Counted from the first letter of the stretch, positions 14,147-23,412 are shown. The stretch is DNA of 24,029 nucleotides from Aureococcus anophagefferens (GCF_000186865.1 NW_008705562.1:1420101-1444129), one strand, 5' to 3'. The notes: generated from the sequence alone by a model not told the origin. Numbers and translations are program-made.

Positions 14147-16219
14147 ATGTCCGCCGTGGAATCGACGCCGACGGCGGCGGAGGCGCTGCCCGACCCGGAG
14201 TATGGGACGTTCTCCGCGGCTGCGGCGGAGCCGACCCCGCCCGGGGCGGCCCCCGAGAGCCCCCAGGGCCTGACGGACCCGACGTCGCCCGCCGCGTCCG
14301 TGCGGGCCATGAAGAAGAAGCACGGCTACGAGCGGCAGAAGCGCGCGTCCTTCGCGGGCCTCACGACGAAGTCGAGCAAGCTCCTGCGCACGGCGCCCGT
14401 GGAGCACAAGGAGAACGCGCCCCCCTTGCTCGTCTGGCACCGGCTGAACCTGAGCTACGGCCCGTCCGCGCCCGTCATCGTCAACTGCAGCGGCGCCGTG
14501 GACCGGGGCAACTTCGTGGCGGTCCTGGGCCCGAGCGGCTCGGGCAAGACGTCGCTCATCGACCTCCTCTCGTCGCGGAAGACGACGGGCTACTTCACGG
14601 GCGTCCTCCGGCTCGATGGCCTGCCGTTCACGCAGTCGCGCGTGCGCCACAGCAGCGCCTACATCCCGACGATCCAGGCCTTCCCCGCGCTCCTCACGGT
14701 GCTCGAGACGCTCACCTTCGTCGCGCGGCTCCGGTGCCCGCGGTCCGTGTCCGACGCCGAGGTCGCGGAGAACTCGACGGATCTCCTCGACGAGTTCGGC
14801 CTCGCGTCCAAGGCTTCGGAGTACGTCGGCGGCACGCTCGCGAGCGGCCAGGTCGTCAAGGGCCTGAGCGACGGGCAGAAGCGCCGCCTGGCCATCGCGC
14901 GCGGCGTCATCTCGCGGCCGTCCGTCGTCTTCGCCGACGAGCCGACGCGGGGTCTGGACGCGGGCGCGACGCTGAGCGTCATGAAGCTCCTGGGCGACCT
15001 CGCGCGGACGGCGAACATCGGCGTGCTCTGCACGATCCACCAGCCCCACCAGACCATCTGGAAGATGTTCGACCGGGTCTACTTCCTCTCCGCGGGCTAC
15101 GTCATGTACGACGGCCCGGCGGCCGACGCCGTGCCGTGGTTCGGCGGTTTGGGGTATTTCGGGGAGCAGCAGCTCGGCTCGGCGTCGCCGTCGGAGGTGT
15201 GCATCGACCTCATGTCCATCGACTTCTTCAAGCCCGCGCACCTCTACGGCGAGAACACGATGCGCGACATCACGGACGTCGCGGCCGCGTCGTGGCAGTT
15301 CACCAAAACCAAGCTCGAGTTCTACGACGACGTGCTCATGCGCTGCAACATGGCCGCCAAGGACGAGGAGACGCTCCAGCTCATCATCTTCGACGCCGCG
15401 TCCTTCTCCACGGAGATCCGCGAGCTCTTCGTCCGCGCGTTCAAGCTCCGGCGCCGCGACCCGACGGGCCAGCTGCTGCGCTTCGCGCTGATGCTCGCGG
15501 TGAGCCTGGGCGCGGCCTGGGCCCTCGGGCCGACGCGGGACGTGGACTACGGCGAGATGAACCTGACGACGGCGCACCGGACCATGCACAACAACCAGGG
15601 CATCCTGTTCTTCTATATTTGCGCGGCGGCGCTGTCGATGTTCGTGCCGCTCCGGTCCGTCGCGTACGACCACGCGCACTTCGTCCACGAGTCCGACGAG
15701 GGTTTGTACAGCGTCGCGGCCTACTACCTGACGAACACGATCGTCGAGATGGGCTCGTCGGCGATCACGGCCGCGCCGTGCGCGTTCGCGTACGCGACCT
15801 TGGCGGGGCTCCGCGACGTGCCGCTGACGACGGCGCTGCTCTGCGGCGTCGCGCTGCTCTACACGCAGATCCTGATCTTCTCCGTGGCCATCACGCCGTC
15901 GGCGGACCACGCCTACATCGTCGCCACGGGCATCTTCATTCTAGGCTTCGTGTCTTCCGGCTACCCCGTCGCCGTCGAGTCCATGAACCAGTACTACAAG
16001 TGGGTGCGCCACTACTCGACGCTGAAGCCGCCCTTCGACGCCTTCGTGCGCATCCAGTTCGGCTCGTCGGCCATCCAGGACCGCACGAAGGACCCGGGCT
16101 GGCACAACTACCACCAGGGCAACGTCGGCACGGACATCTCCATCATGCTCGTCACCTGGCTCTTCTTCTCCGTGACGTCCTTCTTCTGCATGCGCTTCCT
16201 CTATAAGCACGAGCACTAG
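14147..16219 (+). CDS. ABCG (WHITE)-type half ABC transporter
   Basis: 690 residues; the ATG at 14147 (MSAVESTPTAAEAL) follows an in-frame non-ATG extension and is the first ATG. The N-terminal ~90 residues are cytosolic and disordered. The nucleotide-binding domain comes first, as in ABCG proteins. Its motifs are Walker A GPSGSGKTS (about 129-137), signature LSDGQKRR (about 240, a variant of LSGGQ), Walker B VVFADEPTRGLD (about 259-270) and H-loop CTIHQPHQ. The C-terminal half has about six membrane segments (FALMLAVSLGAAWAL, GILFFYICAAALSMFVPL, the TNTIVEMGSSAITAA region, LLCGVALLYTQILIF, ATGIFILGFVSSGY, IMLVTWLFFSVTSFF). It would dimerise to export lipids, sterols or small molecules; the substrate cannot be told. 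Intronless. The stop is 17 bp from the convergent CNNM stop. Confidence 0.95.
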   Translation: MSAVESTPTAAEALPDPEYGTFSAAAAEPTPPGAAPESPQGLTDPTSPAASVRAMKKKHGYERQKRASFAGLTTKSSKLLRTAPVEHKENAPPLLVWHRLNLSYGPSAPVIVNCSGAVDRGNFVAVLGPSGSGKTSLIDLLSSRKTTGYFTGVLRLDGLPFTQSRVRHSSAYIPTIQAFPALLTVLETLTFVARLRCPRSVSDAEVAENSTDLLDEFGLASKASEYVGGTLASGQVVKGLSDGQKRRLAIARGVISRPSVVFADEPTRGLDAGATLSVMKLLGDLARTANIGVLCTIHQPHQTIWKMFDRVYFLSAGYVMYDGPAADAVPWFGGLGYFGEQQLGSASPSEVCIDLMSIDFFKPAHLYGENTMRDITDVAAASWQFTKTKLEFYDDVLMRCNMAAKDEETLQLIIFDAASFSTEIRELFVRAFKLRRRDPTGQLLRFALMLAVSLGAAWALGPTRDVDYGEMNLTTAHRTMHNNQGILFFYICAAALSMFVPLRSVAYDHAHFVHESDEGLYSVAAYYLTNTIVEMGSSAITAAPCAFAYATLAGLRDVPLTTALLCGVALLYTQILIFSVAITPSADHAYIVATGIFILGFVSSGYPVAVESMNQYYKWVRHYSTLKPPFDAFVRIQFGSSAIQDRTKDPGWHNYHQGNVGTDISIMLVTWLFFSVTSFFCMRFLYKHEH

Positions 16220-16236
16220 AAAAGACAACGGGAACC

Positions 16237-19063
16237 CTAGGCGCGGTCGTCGTCGTCGTCCTCCTCCTCGTCGAAGCTGCCCGGGCTGCCCGGCGGCGTG
16301 TCGCTCGACCGCGCGCCGGGCGCGACGGTGGCGAGGGGCATGATGTTGCGGCCGGCCATGGCGCCGGCGGACGCGCCGTCGCCGGGGTGGTGGCGCGGGC
16401 CGTCGGCGCCGTGCGCGCTGTCGGGCTCGGACTCGAACATGTCCGAGTTCGCGCGGAGCCGGGGCTGGGCCGTCGCCGTGTCGACGCTCAGGTGCTTCGC
16501 CCGCTCGTTGCCGCTGGGCCCGGCGGCGTAGCAGTCCGCGTCGCTGAGGTCGGCGCCGCGCCGGAGCTCGTCGAGGGAGTTGGACGAGTCCGCGCCGCGC
16601 GAGAGCGCGCCGGGCGCGGACCCGGGGACCGACGGCGGCGACGGGCTCCGCGGCGGCGTGGTCGCGCCGCCGCCGAAGCGGAGCAGGGGCTCGTCGGGCT
16701 CCGTCGCGTCGCCGTCGTTCTTCAGCTCCGTGTCGCTGTGCGCCGCCGCGGAGTGGAACTTGCCGATCGTCTCCTTCTTGAAGCGGCGCCGGTCCGCGCC
16801 GGCCATCGACGCGAGGCGCCGGCGCCGCTCGGCCATCTCCGAGCGCCGCGCGGCGGCGCCCGCGCGGCCCTGGGAGCCCCGGGGCCGCAGCCGGCCGCCG
16901 TCGTCGCTGTACTGGACCTCGCCGTCGGACGTCCCGAGGTCGCGGCGCTGGCCCCTCGAGCCGCGGCGCGGCCCCGCGACGGCGCGCGCGTACTCCGCGC
17001 GGTGCACGTAGATGCAGCGCACGGACTCCGTGGCGACGTGGGCGCTGAAGTCGGGCACGAACGAGCCCTCGGCCGCCGTGAGCGCGTCGGCCCCGAGCAC
17101 GGACCACGGCCCCGCCTCGGCGCGGAAGCCGTCCTTGCCCGCGAGCACGGAGAGCTTGCCGTTGAGCACGAGCGTCGCGAAGGCCGCGGCCTCGCCCCGC
17201 ACGTAGATCTTGTCCTCGTCCTTGATGACGTCCGCGTGCGCGTTCTTCGTGCGGCGCCGGAGCTCGACGACGCGGCTCCGGCGCACGAGCGCGGACATCT
17301 CGTCGTGGTTCAGCAGGCGGCTCCCGTCGTCCTCGTTCGCGGGCGAGTTCAGCTGGCGCACGTTCGTCATGAAGTGGGCCGTCACGGCCTGCACCTCCTC
17401 GAGGCTCAGCCGCTCGTCGACGAACTCCGCGTCGAGGCGCCGGAGCTTCGTGAAGTCGAAGTCGCCGCGGCCCGCGACCTTGATGTGGTTGTCGACGTCG
17501 ACGAAGACGTCCGTCTCGTCGATGATCTCGTCCCCGATGATCTCCTCGACGATGTCCTCGAGCGTGACGATGCCCACGAACTGCTCCGGGTCGCCCGCGG
17601 GCGGCGCGGCGTCGGGCGGCGAGTCCGCGAGCTCGACGCCGCCGTCGAAGTCGCCGCACTCGACCTTCTCCGCCCCAAAGTAGCCCCCGGGCATGGACGG
17701 CCGGCGCACCATCTTGTTCAGCGAGTCGATGAAGCCGCCCGACCGCGGCGTCGGCGTCGCCGACCGCGAGCTGTCCGGCGTTCCTTCGCCGCCGTGGGCC
17801 TCGGCCGCGTCGGGCCCGCCGCCGCTCTTCGGCAACAGCCGGTCCGGCGTCGACGCGCCGTCGTCGCCGTCCCGGCCCGTCGGCGTGCCGTAGGACGGGC
17901 GCCGCGCCGCGTCCGCCTTCGCCGGCGCGTCGCCGCCCGACGTCGTCCGCGTCCGCCGCGGCGCGTCGCCGCGGCGCACGAGCGCGAGGTGGCCGTGGCC
18001 CCGCTTGAAGATGCGCAGGACGTCGTCCAACGTGTTCGTCTCGTCGACGACCTGGAGCCCGCGGCTGAAGATGGACAGGAGGCTCGCGAGCGGCGTCTCG
18101 TCCTCCGGGTCGACGAAGATCAGATCCTTGACGAAGAGCAGGCCCACGATGTGCTGGCGCTCGCCCCGGAACACGGGCACGCGCGAGAAGCCCTGCTCGA
18201 AGATCTCGCGCACGACTTTGAAGCTCAGCGTCGTCGACTCGGGCAGCATGAAGACGTCCTCCAACGGCGTCATGACCTCGTGCACCGACTTCTCCTTCAT
18301 CTCGAGCGCGCCGCGCATGACGTTGCCCGACTCGTCGTCCAGGATGCCCTGGCGCAGGTGGACCTTCATGTACTGGAGCATCTCGCGCTTCGTGTGCACC
18401 GTGCCCACGTCCTCGCCCAGGAGCGCGTCGAGCGCCCACGCGAGCGGGAACGCGATGGGGCTCATGAGCACCATGAAGAGCTTGACGACGGGGAGCGTCG
18501 ACGCGCCGATGTAGAGCGCGTGGCGGCTGCAGAGCGCCTGGGGCAGAATCTCCCCGAAGACGACGATGAGCGCCGTCGACATGAGGAAGCCGACGATCGA
18601 GCTCGCGACGGCCGCGAGCGTGATCGACAGCAGCGCGTTCACGGCGACGTTGCCCAGGAGCAGCGTGCACAGGAGCCGGTTCCCGTTCTGGCGCACGGGG
18701 AAGATGAGCTTCGCGTACTCGCGGTCCGTCGCCGACCCGCCGTTCTTGACCTAAGAGCGGGGAAGCGGGCTCGCGCGCCGGCGGGCCGCGCGCGCGGCGC
18801 GCGCCGGGCGCCGGGCGACGCGCGATGTCCAGGCCGTTCTTGTCGAGGCCCAGGAGCCCGAGCGTGAGGCCGCTGAAGAGCGCCGACAGGGACACGAGGA
18901 CGGCGATGAAGAACCAGAGGAAGAAGGCGTCGAAGCCCTTGTTGCCCGAGTCGATCTCGAAGGACATGCCGTCGTCGCCGCCATCGTCGTCGTCGCCGCC
19001 CAGGCGCCGCGACCCGCGCAGGTAGAGGCTCGTGCCGACGTAGACCGCCGGCCCCAGGAGCAT
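16237..19063 (-). CDS. CNNM/CorC-type membrane protein with DUF21 and CBS domains, two exons
   Basis: Exon 1 19063-18824 and exon 2 18750-16237, TAG at 16239-16237, about 917 residues. Exon 1 holds the first membrane helix and the signature FSGLTLGLLGLDKNGLDI. Exon 2 continues VKNGGSATDREYAKLIFPVRQNGNRLLCTLLLGN and two to three more helices (DUF21). A Bateman CBS pair follows: VHEVMTPLEDVFML... (about 235) to FVGIVTLEDIVEEIIGDEI (about 467). An extra low-complexity insert of ~130 residues sits between the pair. A cNMP-binding-homology-like region (YVRGEAAAFATLVLNGKLSVLAG) and a ~250-residue disordered Ser/Pro/Arg tail ending in poly-acid (FDEEEDDDDDRA) come next. CNNM proteins mediate or regulate Mg2+ transport at membranes. 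The start could instead be the ATG at 18968; 19063 includes a signal-like N-terminus. Antisense long frames here are shadows. Confidence 0.88.
18751..18823 (-). other. 73-bp intron with GC-AG borders in the CNNM gene
   Basis: Exon 1 must end in phase 0 after LDKNGLDI and exon 2 must start with VKNGG, right after TTAG. The only phase-compatible donor is ATC|GCGCGT (GC donor). The single GT nearby (18819) gives the wrong phase. The intron is GC-rich, ending CCCGCTCTTAG, with an in-frame stop in the exon-2 frame at its end. Confidence 0.65.
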
Positions 19064-19204
19064 GCTTTCCGAGGCTGTGGCGCCAGGCCTCGATTTAGTG
19101 GAGCTTCTCGCCTCCAAGAGCCGACGAAGCAGTGCCTGCAGTTGGCCCTCGGGCACGCCCGCGGACCGCGAGGCACCCCTAGATGAGCTTAAAGCCCGGC
19201 ACCC
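19064..19204. promoter_or_regulatory. short gap upstream of the CNNM gene and downstream of the PPR gene
   Basis: 141 bp that must contain the CNNM promoter/5' UTR and the PPR 3' UTR. It includes one copy of the 26-bp tandem duplication described separately. The minus-strand frame of the CNNM gene stays open to about 19156 but only from non-ATG codons. Confidence 0.35.
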
Positions 19205-19223
19205 CTAGATGAGCTTAAAGCCC
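19172..19223. repeat. 26-bp perfect tandem duplication at the 3' end of the PPR gene
   Basis: Two adjacent identical 26-bp units (19172-19197 and 19198-19223), each beginning GGCACCCCTAGATGAGC. On the gene strand the inner unit encodes the last residues GFKLI and the TAG stop; the outer unit is a non-coding copy of the same stop region. Its perfection indicates a recent slippage or duplication event. Confidence 0.95.
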
Positions 19224-21367
19224 GACTCGACCTCGTTCCAGCCCTTGGTCCGGAAGATCTTGTCCGTCGCGGACGGCTTCCGGAACGCGGCCGGGAGGCG
19301 GCGGTCGTCGTAGGCCGTGCCCTTCCACGTCTCCGTGTCGAAGCGCGTGAGCGTCTGGTGCGCGAAGAGCCGGAGCTTCGTCACGGACGCCGGCGGCAGG
19401 TGGCCGCCGAGGGCGTCGAGGACGCGCTTCGCCGCGGCGACGTCCGGCCGCGCGCGGAGGCCGAAGTCGAACGGCGACGCCGCGGCGTCGTTGAGCGACG
19501 TGCAGGCGAGGATCGTCGCCTTGGCGATGGCCGGCGCCATGAGCGCGTCGTCGAGGGCCCAGTCGAAGACGTCGAGGCACGCGCGCGCGGCCGCGGGGTG
19601 CTGCGCGGCCGACAGCGCGCGCGCCACGACCGCGTACGACACGGCGTCGGGCCGCGGCAGGCCCGGCGTCTCGCCCCGGCGCATGGCCTCCAGCAAGTCC
19701 CGCGCGTCGCCGAGCCGCCCGCCCCGCGCGAGCGCGTCGACGTAGGTGTTCGCCGCGATCGCGTCGACGGCGAGCGCCGGGTCCCGCCGGAGGCGCCGCC
19801 ACGCGTCGGCCGCGCCGTCGAGGTCGCCGCGCCGCGCGCGCGCGCGCATGGCGATGGTCCACGTCGCGGCGTCGGGTGTGGGCAGCCAGGTGCCCGCGAC
19901 GCCGCAGCCGTCGAGGAGCGCCTCGGCGCGCGCCGAGCCGTCGCGGCCGTCGGCCGACGGCGCGTCCCACGTCGCGGCCGTCTCGTCGCCCGCCGTCGCG
20001 TATAAGGCGGCGAGGATCGTGTTCAGCGTCGCCGGCGTCCAGCCCACGGACCCGCGCATGTCCCGCGCGAGCGCGAGCGCCTTGCGGAGCCGGGCCTCGC
20101 CCGGCCCGCCGTCCGCGGGCTTGCCCAGGAGCGCGGCGAGGGCCACGTTGTAGGTCACGGCCGTCGGCGCGACGCCGTCGAACTCCATGGAGGACCAGAT
20201 TCGTGCTATGCCGTCCTCCGTGTCGCCGGAGACGCGGAGCAGCTCCGCGTAGGTCACCGCGGACCGCGGGACCTGGCGGTCGCGCATGCTCCGGAACACC
20301 TTGGCCGCGCCGACGCGGTCGCCGCGGTTCGCGAACTCGCCGAGCACGGCCGTGTAGGCCACGGTGGCCGACTGGCGGTACTCGACGGCGCCCTCGTCGA
20401 CGGCGGCCGCGGCGTCGCCCGCGGGGAAGAACGGGCACGCGACGGGATGCGGGAAGAGCGCGGGCAATAGGCGAGCGGCGGTCTCCGGCTTGTAGTGGCC
20501 CAACGCGTGCGCGAGCGTCGCGTTCGTCACGGCCGTCGCCGCGACGCCGGCGCGCCGCATGCGGCGCGCCAGCGTCAGGCACTCGCGCGGCGCCTCGTGG
20601 CAGAGGCCCTTGAGCGCCGCGTTGTAGGCCCGCGCGCCCGGCGCGACGCCGAAGTCGCGCTCCATGCGGCCCAGGAGCCGCGTCGCCCGCGCGGCGTCGC
20701 CGCAGCGCGCTAAAGCGTCGACGGCGGCGTTGAGCAGGATGCGGTCGTAGCAGCGCCGGTACTCGACGAGCGACACGAGGTCGCGGATCCGCGCGACGCA
20801 CCTCGCGACGACCGCCGGGTCCCGCGCGCGCTCGCCCTCGCGCCCGAAGCCCTTGATGAGGATGCAGTAGCTCAGCGCCGTCGGCGCGATGCCCGCGCGC
20901 TGCGCGTCCTCGAGGAGGTCGCGCGCGCGCGCCGTCGCGCCGTCGCGCGCGTGCGCGTCGAGCGCGAACGACAGCAGGTGCTCCGTCGCGGCCCAGGCGC
21001 CGCCGCCGCCGGGCGGCCGGGCGGCGGCCACGTCCCGGAAAAAGGCCTCGCAGGCCGCGGGCTGCCGCGCGCGGCAGGCGCAGAAGAGCGCGTCGCGCGC
21101 GCTCCGGTAGCCGAGCTGGCCGCCGTCGAGGCCCCGCCGCGCCTCCGCGAGCGCGTCGTCCCAGCGCCGCCGCTTCACCAGGTGCCGCACGCGCGAGTTG
21201 ACCGTGGGGGGCGGCGGGTGGGCCGTCGTCCGGTGCTGGGGCGCGCGCGCGGGCGCCACGCCCGGCCGCACGCCCGTTTTGACGGCGCGCGACGGCGGGG
21301 CGCTCATGGCGGCGCCGTGCCGCACGAGGCACGCCAGGATGAGAACCAGGGGTCGGGGGACGGCCAT
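19205..21367 (-). CDS. pentatricopeptide repeat (PPR) protein
   Basis: 720 residues from the ATG at 21367; an upstream frame to 21490 has only a GTG start. The N-terminus MAVPRPLVLILACLVRHGAAMSA is hydrophobic and signal-like, followed by a Pro/Arg/Ala-rich stretch, consistent with an organelle-targeting presequence (plastid if bipartite). About ten or more degenerate PPR units of ~35 residues fill the rest, for example APTALSYCILIKGFGREGE, GARAYNAALKGLCHEAP, SATVAYTAVLGEFANRGD, RSAVTYAELLRVSG, PTAVTYNVALAALLG, DAATWTIAMRARARRGD and AIAANTYVDALARGGR. The C-terminus (RLFAHQTLTRFDTETW...WNEVESGFKLI) lies outside the repeats. PPR proteins bind organellar RNA and affect its stability, splicing or translation. 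Intronless. It is arranged head to tail with the CNNM gene and head to head with the PAQR gene. Confidence 0.9.
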   Translation of the reverse strand: MAVPRPLVLILACLVRHGAAMSAPPSRAVKTGVRPGVAPARAPQHRTTAHPPPPTVNSRVRHLVKRRRWDDALAEARRGLDGGQLGYRSARDALFCACRARQPAACEAFFRDVAAARPPGGGGAWAATEHLLSFALDAHARDGATARARDLLEDAQRAGIAPTALSYCILIKGFGREGERARDPAVVARCVARIRDLVSLVEYRRCYDRILLNAAVDALARCGDAARATRLLGRMERDFGVAPGARAYNAALKGLCHEAPRECLTLARRMRRAGVAATAVTNATLAHALGHYKPETAARLLPALFPHPVACPFFPAGDAAAAVDEGAVEYRQSATVAYTAVLGEFANRGDRVGAAKVFRSMRDRQVPRSAVTYAELLRVSGDTEDGIARIWSSMEFDGVAPTAVTYNVALAALLGKPADGGPGEARLRKALALARDMRGSVGWTPATLNTILAALYATAGDETAATWDAPSADGRDGSARAEALLDGCGVAGTWLPTPDAATWTIAMRARARRGDLDGAADAWRRLRRDPALAVDAIAANTYVDALARGGRLGDARDLLEAMRRGETPGLPRPDAVSYAVVARALSAAQHPAAARACLDVFDWALDDALMAPAIAKATILACTSLNDAAASPFDFGLRARPDVAAAKRVLDALGGHLPPASVTKLRLFAHQTLTRFDTETWKGTAYDDRRLPAAFRKPSATDKIFRTKGWNEVESGFKLI

Positions 21368-21930
21368 GGCTGCCAAAATTTTCTGCGACGAAAATCCGGG
21401 CCAGCTCGGCTTCCGACGAGGCCGCTGGCGCCGATGCGACTGACGAGGCCGAGCCTCAATCCACCAACTCAGATCTGGCACTGAACCCACTCACCATCGC
21501 CGTCCGTGTGGCGGGCAGCGCGTGCGCCGCTGTCCTATGGCTTCGGACTCGCAAACGACCCGCCGCCTGTTTAAGAGGGCACGAGGAGACGCGTCACTAT
21601 ACCATAGTCGCGCCACAACGCGCGGAGCTTGAAAAAATCGCGCGCGCGCGCGAGCAGATTGTCCGAAATATCACGAAGACGCGAGGCCTATGCAAGACTT
21701 CCAGCCCGACGCGCGCCGTCGGACAGAGTTCCGCGTCGCGCGACCTTCGAGGCCTCCCTTCAACGTGAGCCGAGGCCAATATTGACGAGCCCATCGATGG
21801 GCCTGGGGCGAGAGCGTCAAAGCGTCTAGCGCGCCTCGTCGTCGCTGTCCTGCGAGAGGATCAAAGCGCGGAGCGAGGCCATCTTGGTTTGTTGCTTTAC
21901 GCTCCGGCGGCAGCTGAACCCACGCCGCCA
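21368..21930. promoter_or_regulatory. divergent intergenic region between the PPR and PAQR genes
   Basis: 563 bp between head-to-head starts, with no convincing gene; small frames in it have no coding look. It is AT-richer than average around 21560-21690 and holds a 16-bp self-complementary alternating CG tract, TCGCGCGCGCGCGCGA (21638-21653). Both promoters must lie here. Confidence 0.45.
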
Positions 21931-22875
21931 ATGGCCGCGCTGCGCCACCAGAAAGCCAAGGAGCTCGTCGACCTCGAGCAGCCCGGCGCCGGCTGGGGCA
22001 CCACGGGCTGGCGGAAGACCGTGTGCACGAGCGACGAGCTTCCCGAGTGGTACGCGCCGAGCCCGCACATCCGAAGCGGCTACCGCGTGGGCTACGACGG
22101 CTGCGCCTGCGCCGGGAGCGTCTTCGAGGCTCACAACGAGACGATGAACGTGTGGACGCACCTCGTCGGCGGCGCGTACTTCTGCGGCGAGTTCTGCCGC
22201 CGCGCGGCGCGCGTCGCGGCCGCGGCGTGGCGCGCGCGCCGCCCCTTCGGCGCGGCGACGGTCGTCGACGAGTGCACGGTCGTCGTCTTCGCGGCGGGCG
22301 CGTGCTTCATGCTCCTCGCGTCCGCGGCGTACCACACGTTCCACCCGGTGTCGGAGGCGGCCGCGCGGCGGTGGCTCGCGCTCGACAAGTGCGGCATCGC
22401 GGTCATGATCGCCGCGTCCTTCGTGCCCGGCACGTGGCTGGGGCTGCGCTGCGCCGGCGACGCCGCGCGGCTCTGCTGGCTCGGCGCGAGCGCCGTGATC
22501 CTGGCGCTCGGCCTCGCGCTCGGCCTCGGGGCGGTCAAGGAGCGGCACCACGCGCGCGCGTTCGCGGGCCTCGTCGCGTCGGGCGTCGCGCCGACGCTCC
22601 ACTTTGTGATGGCGACGCCCCGGGCCCAGCTGGACCTCTTCATCCCGAAGCTGCTCCTCATGTTCGGGCTGTACGGCCTCGGCTTCGCGTGCTACCTGAG
22701 CCGGTGGCCCGAGGCGCTCTTCCCGGGCAAGGTCGACCTCGTCGGGTCCTCGCACCAGCTCTGGCACGTCTGCGTCCTCGGCGCGGCGTTGGCATGGTAC
22801 TCGGACGTTTCCGCCTTCATCTCCATGCTCGAGGCCGACGCGCCCGTGCTGCGGTGCCCCGCCGAGGTAACTTGA
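21931..22875 (+). CDS. PAQR family seven-TM protein (adiponectin-receptor/HlyIII-like)
   Basis: 314 residues from the ATG at 21931 (MAALRHQKAKELVDLEQPG); a slightly earlier frame has only a TTG start. The cytosolic N-terminus ends in the family signature SVFEAHNETMNVWTHLVGG (about 63-81). Then come SAAYHTFHP (about 130, metal-binding His), DKCGIAVMIAASFVPG (about 151, metal-binding Asp) and SSHQLWHVCVLGAALAWY (about 272, HxxxH zinc-binding pair). About seven hydrophobic segments are visible. This is the AdipoR/progestin-receptor-like superfamily, suspected zinc-dependent lipid hydrolases or receptors in the plasma membrane or ER. The PGKVDLVGSSHQ stretch is typical of AdipoR-type PAQRs. The TGA is at 22873-22875. 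A donor-like GAG|GTAACT just before it leaves open an alternative spliced C-terminus. Confidence 0.9.
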   Translation: MAALRHQKAKELVDLEQPGAGWGTTGWRKTVCTSDELPEWYAPSPHIRSGYRVGYDGCACAGSVFEAHNETMNVWTHLVGGAYFCGEFCRRAARVAAAAWRARRPFGAATVVDECTVVVFAAGACFMLLASAAYHTFHPVSEAAARRWLALDKCGIAVMIAASFVPGTWLGLRCAGDAARLCWLGASAVILALGLALGLGAVKERHHARAFAGLVASGVAPTLHFVMATPRAQLDLFIPKLLLMFGLYGLGFACYLSRWPEALFPGKVDLVGSSHQLWHVCVLGAALAWYSDVSAFISMLEADAPVLRCPAEVT

Positions 22876-23112
22876 GGTACTTCTTGAGGTCCACGCTGCC
22901 TTTTCGTCAAGCGGTCCTTTTCTTCTCGCGAGCAGGACGTGGGAGTGCGCGCCAGTGCGGCTGCGGTCGATCGCGGCGACAACCTTGGGACGTCGCCCCA
23001 AAGGGAGTTCGCTCCAGGAGAAAACCCGCGCCGCGACAGAGCACGGCGGTCTCTGCGGTCCCCGGCAGTCTAGGCTGCCCGTCTCGAAAAAAGGGGGGCT
23101 GCCCCGCCAAAC
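22876..23112. other. intergenic region between the PAQR gene and the small TM gene
   Basis: 237 bp, moderately GC-rich. A pyrimidine-rich tract ending in CAG (about 22910-22935) looks like a 3' splice site. The rest, including a G7-like run after a short A run near 23085-23098, shows no recognisable gene. It must contain the promoter of the small TM gene. Confidence 0.35.
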
Positions 23113-23412
23113 ATGGAGGAGGCCGACTACGACCGCGCCCCCGTCGCCGTCGAGATCCGGGACGCGAAGGTGGCGTCCTTCGAGGGCTACGGCACGCTCT
23201 CCGACGCCGAGCGCCGCCGGCGGCGGCAGCCGTCCTGGATCCGCGTCGCCGCGCTCGTCATCACCGTCCTCGGCATCGTCCTCGTCAACGTCTGGAGCCA
23301 GTGCGCCCTGAAGCCGAGCCTGCGCGCGTCCGAGTTTGGGAAGCGACGAGACGCCGCGCGGTCCGTGCCCGGCGCGCGGTCCGTGCCCGCGCGGGGACCG
23401 AGGGCGCCCTAG
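23113..23412 (+). CDS. small single-TM protein of unknown function
   Basis: 99 residues from the ATG at 23113. The first ~38 residues are acidic to mixed (MEEADYDRAPVAVEIRDAKV), followed by a short basic patch (ERRRRRQPSW) and one hydrophobic segment (IRVAALVITVLGIVLVNVW, about 43-61). This is a layout for a membrane protein with a cytosolic N-terminus. The C-terminus contains an 18-bp tandem DNA duplication (23355-23371 and 23373-23389) giving RSVPGA-RSVPAR, low in complexity. The true gene may splice before this tail. No family recognised. Confidence 0.5.
   Translation: MEEADYDRAPVAVEIRDAKVASFEGYGTLSDAERRRRRQPSWIRVAALVITVLGIVLVNVWSQCALKPSLRASEFGKRRDAARSVPGARSVPARGPRAP

Noticed and set aside
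13892..15910. A 672-residue minus-strand frame opposite the ABCG gene
   Set aside because: Arg/Val/Asp shadow of the ABCG frame; all ABC motifs are on the plus strand.
15941..19156. A 1,071-residue minus-strand open frame and the 826-residue plus-strand frame at 16387-18867
   Set aside because: Both are shadows of the CNNM coding frame. Only the first ~80 residues of the minus frame are real, as CNNM exon 1.
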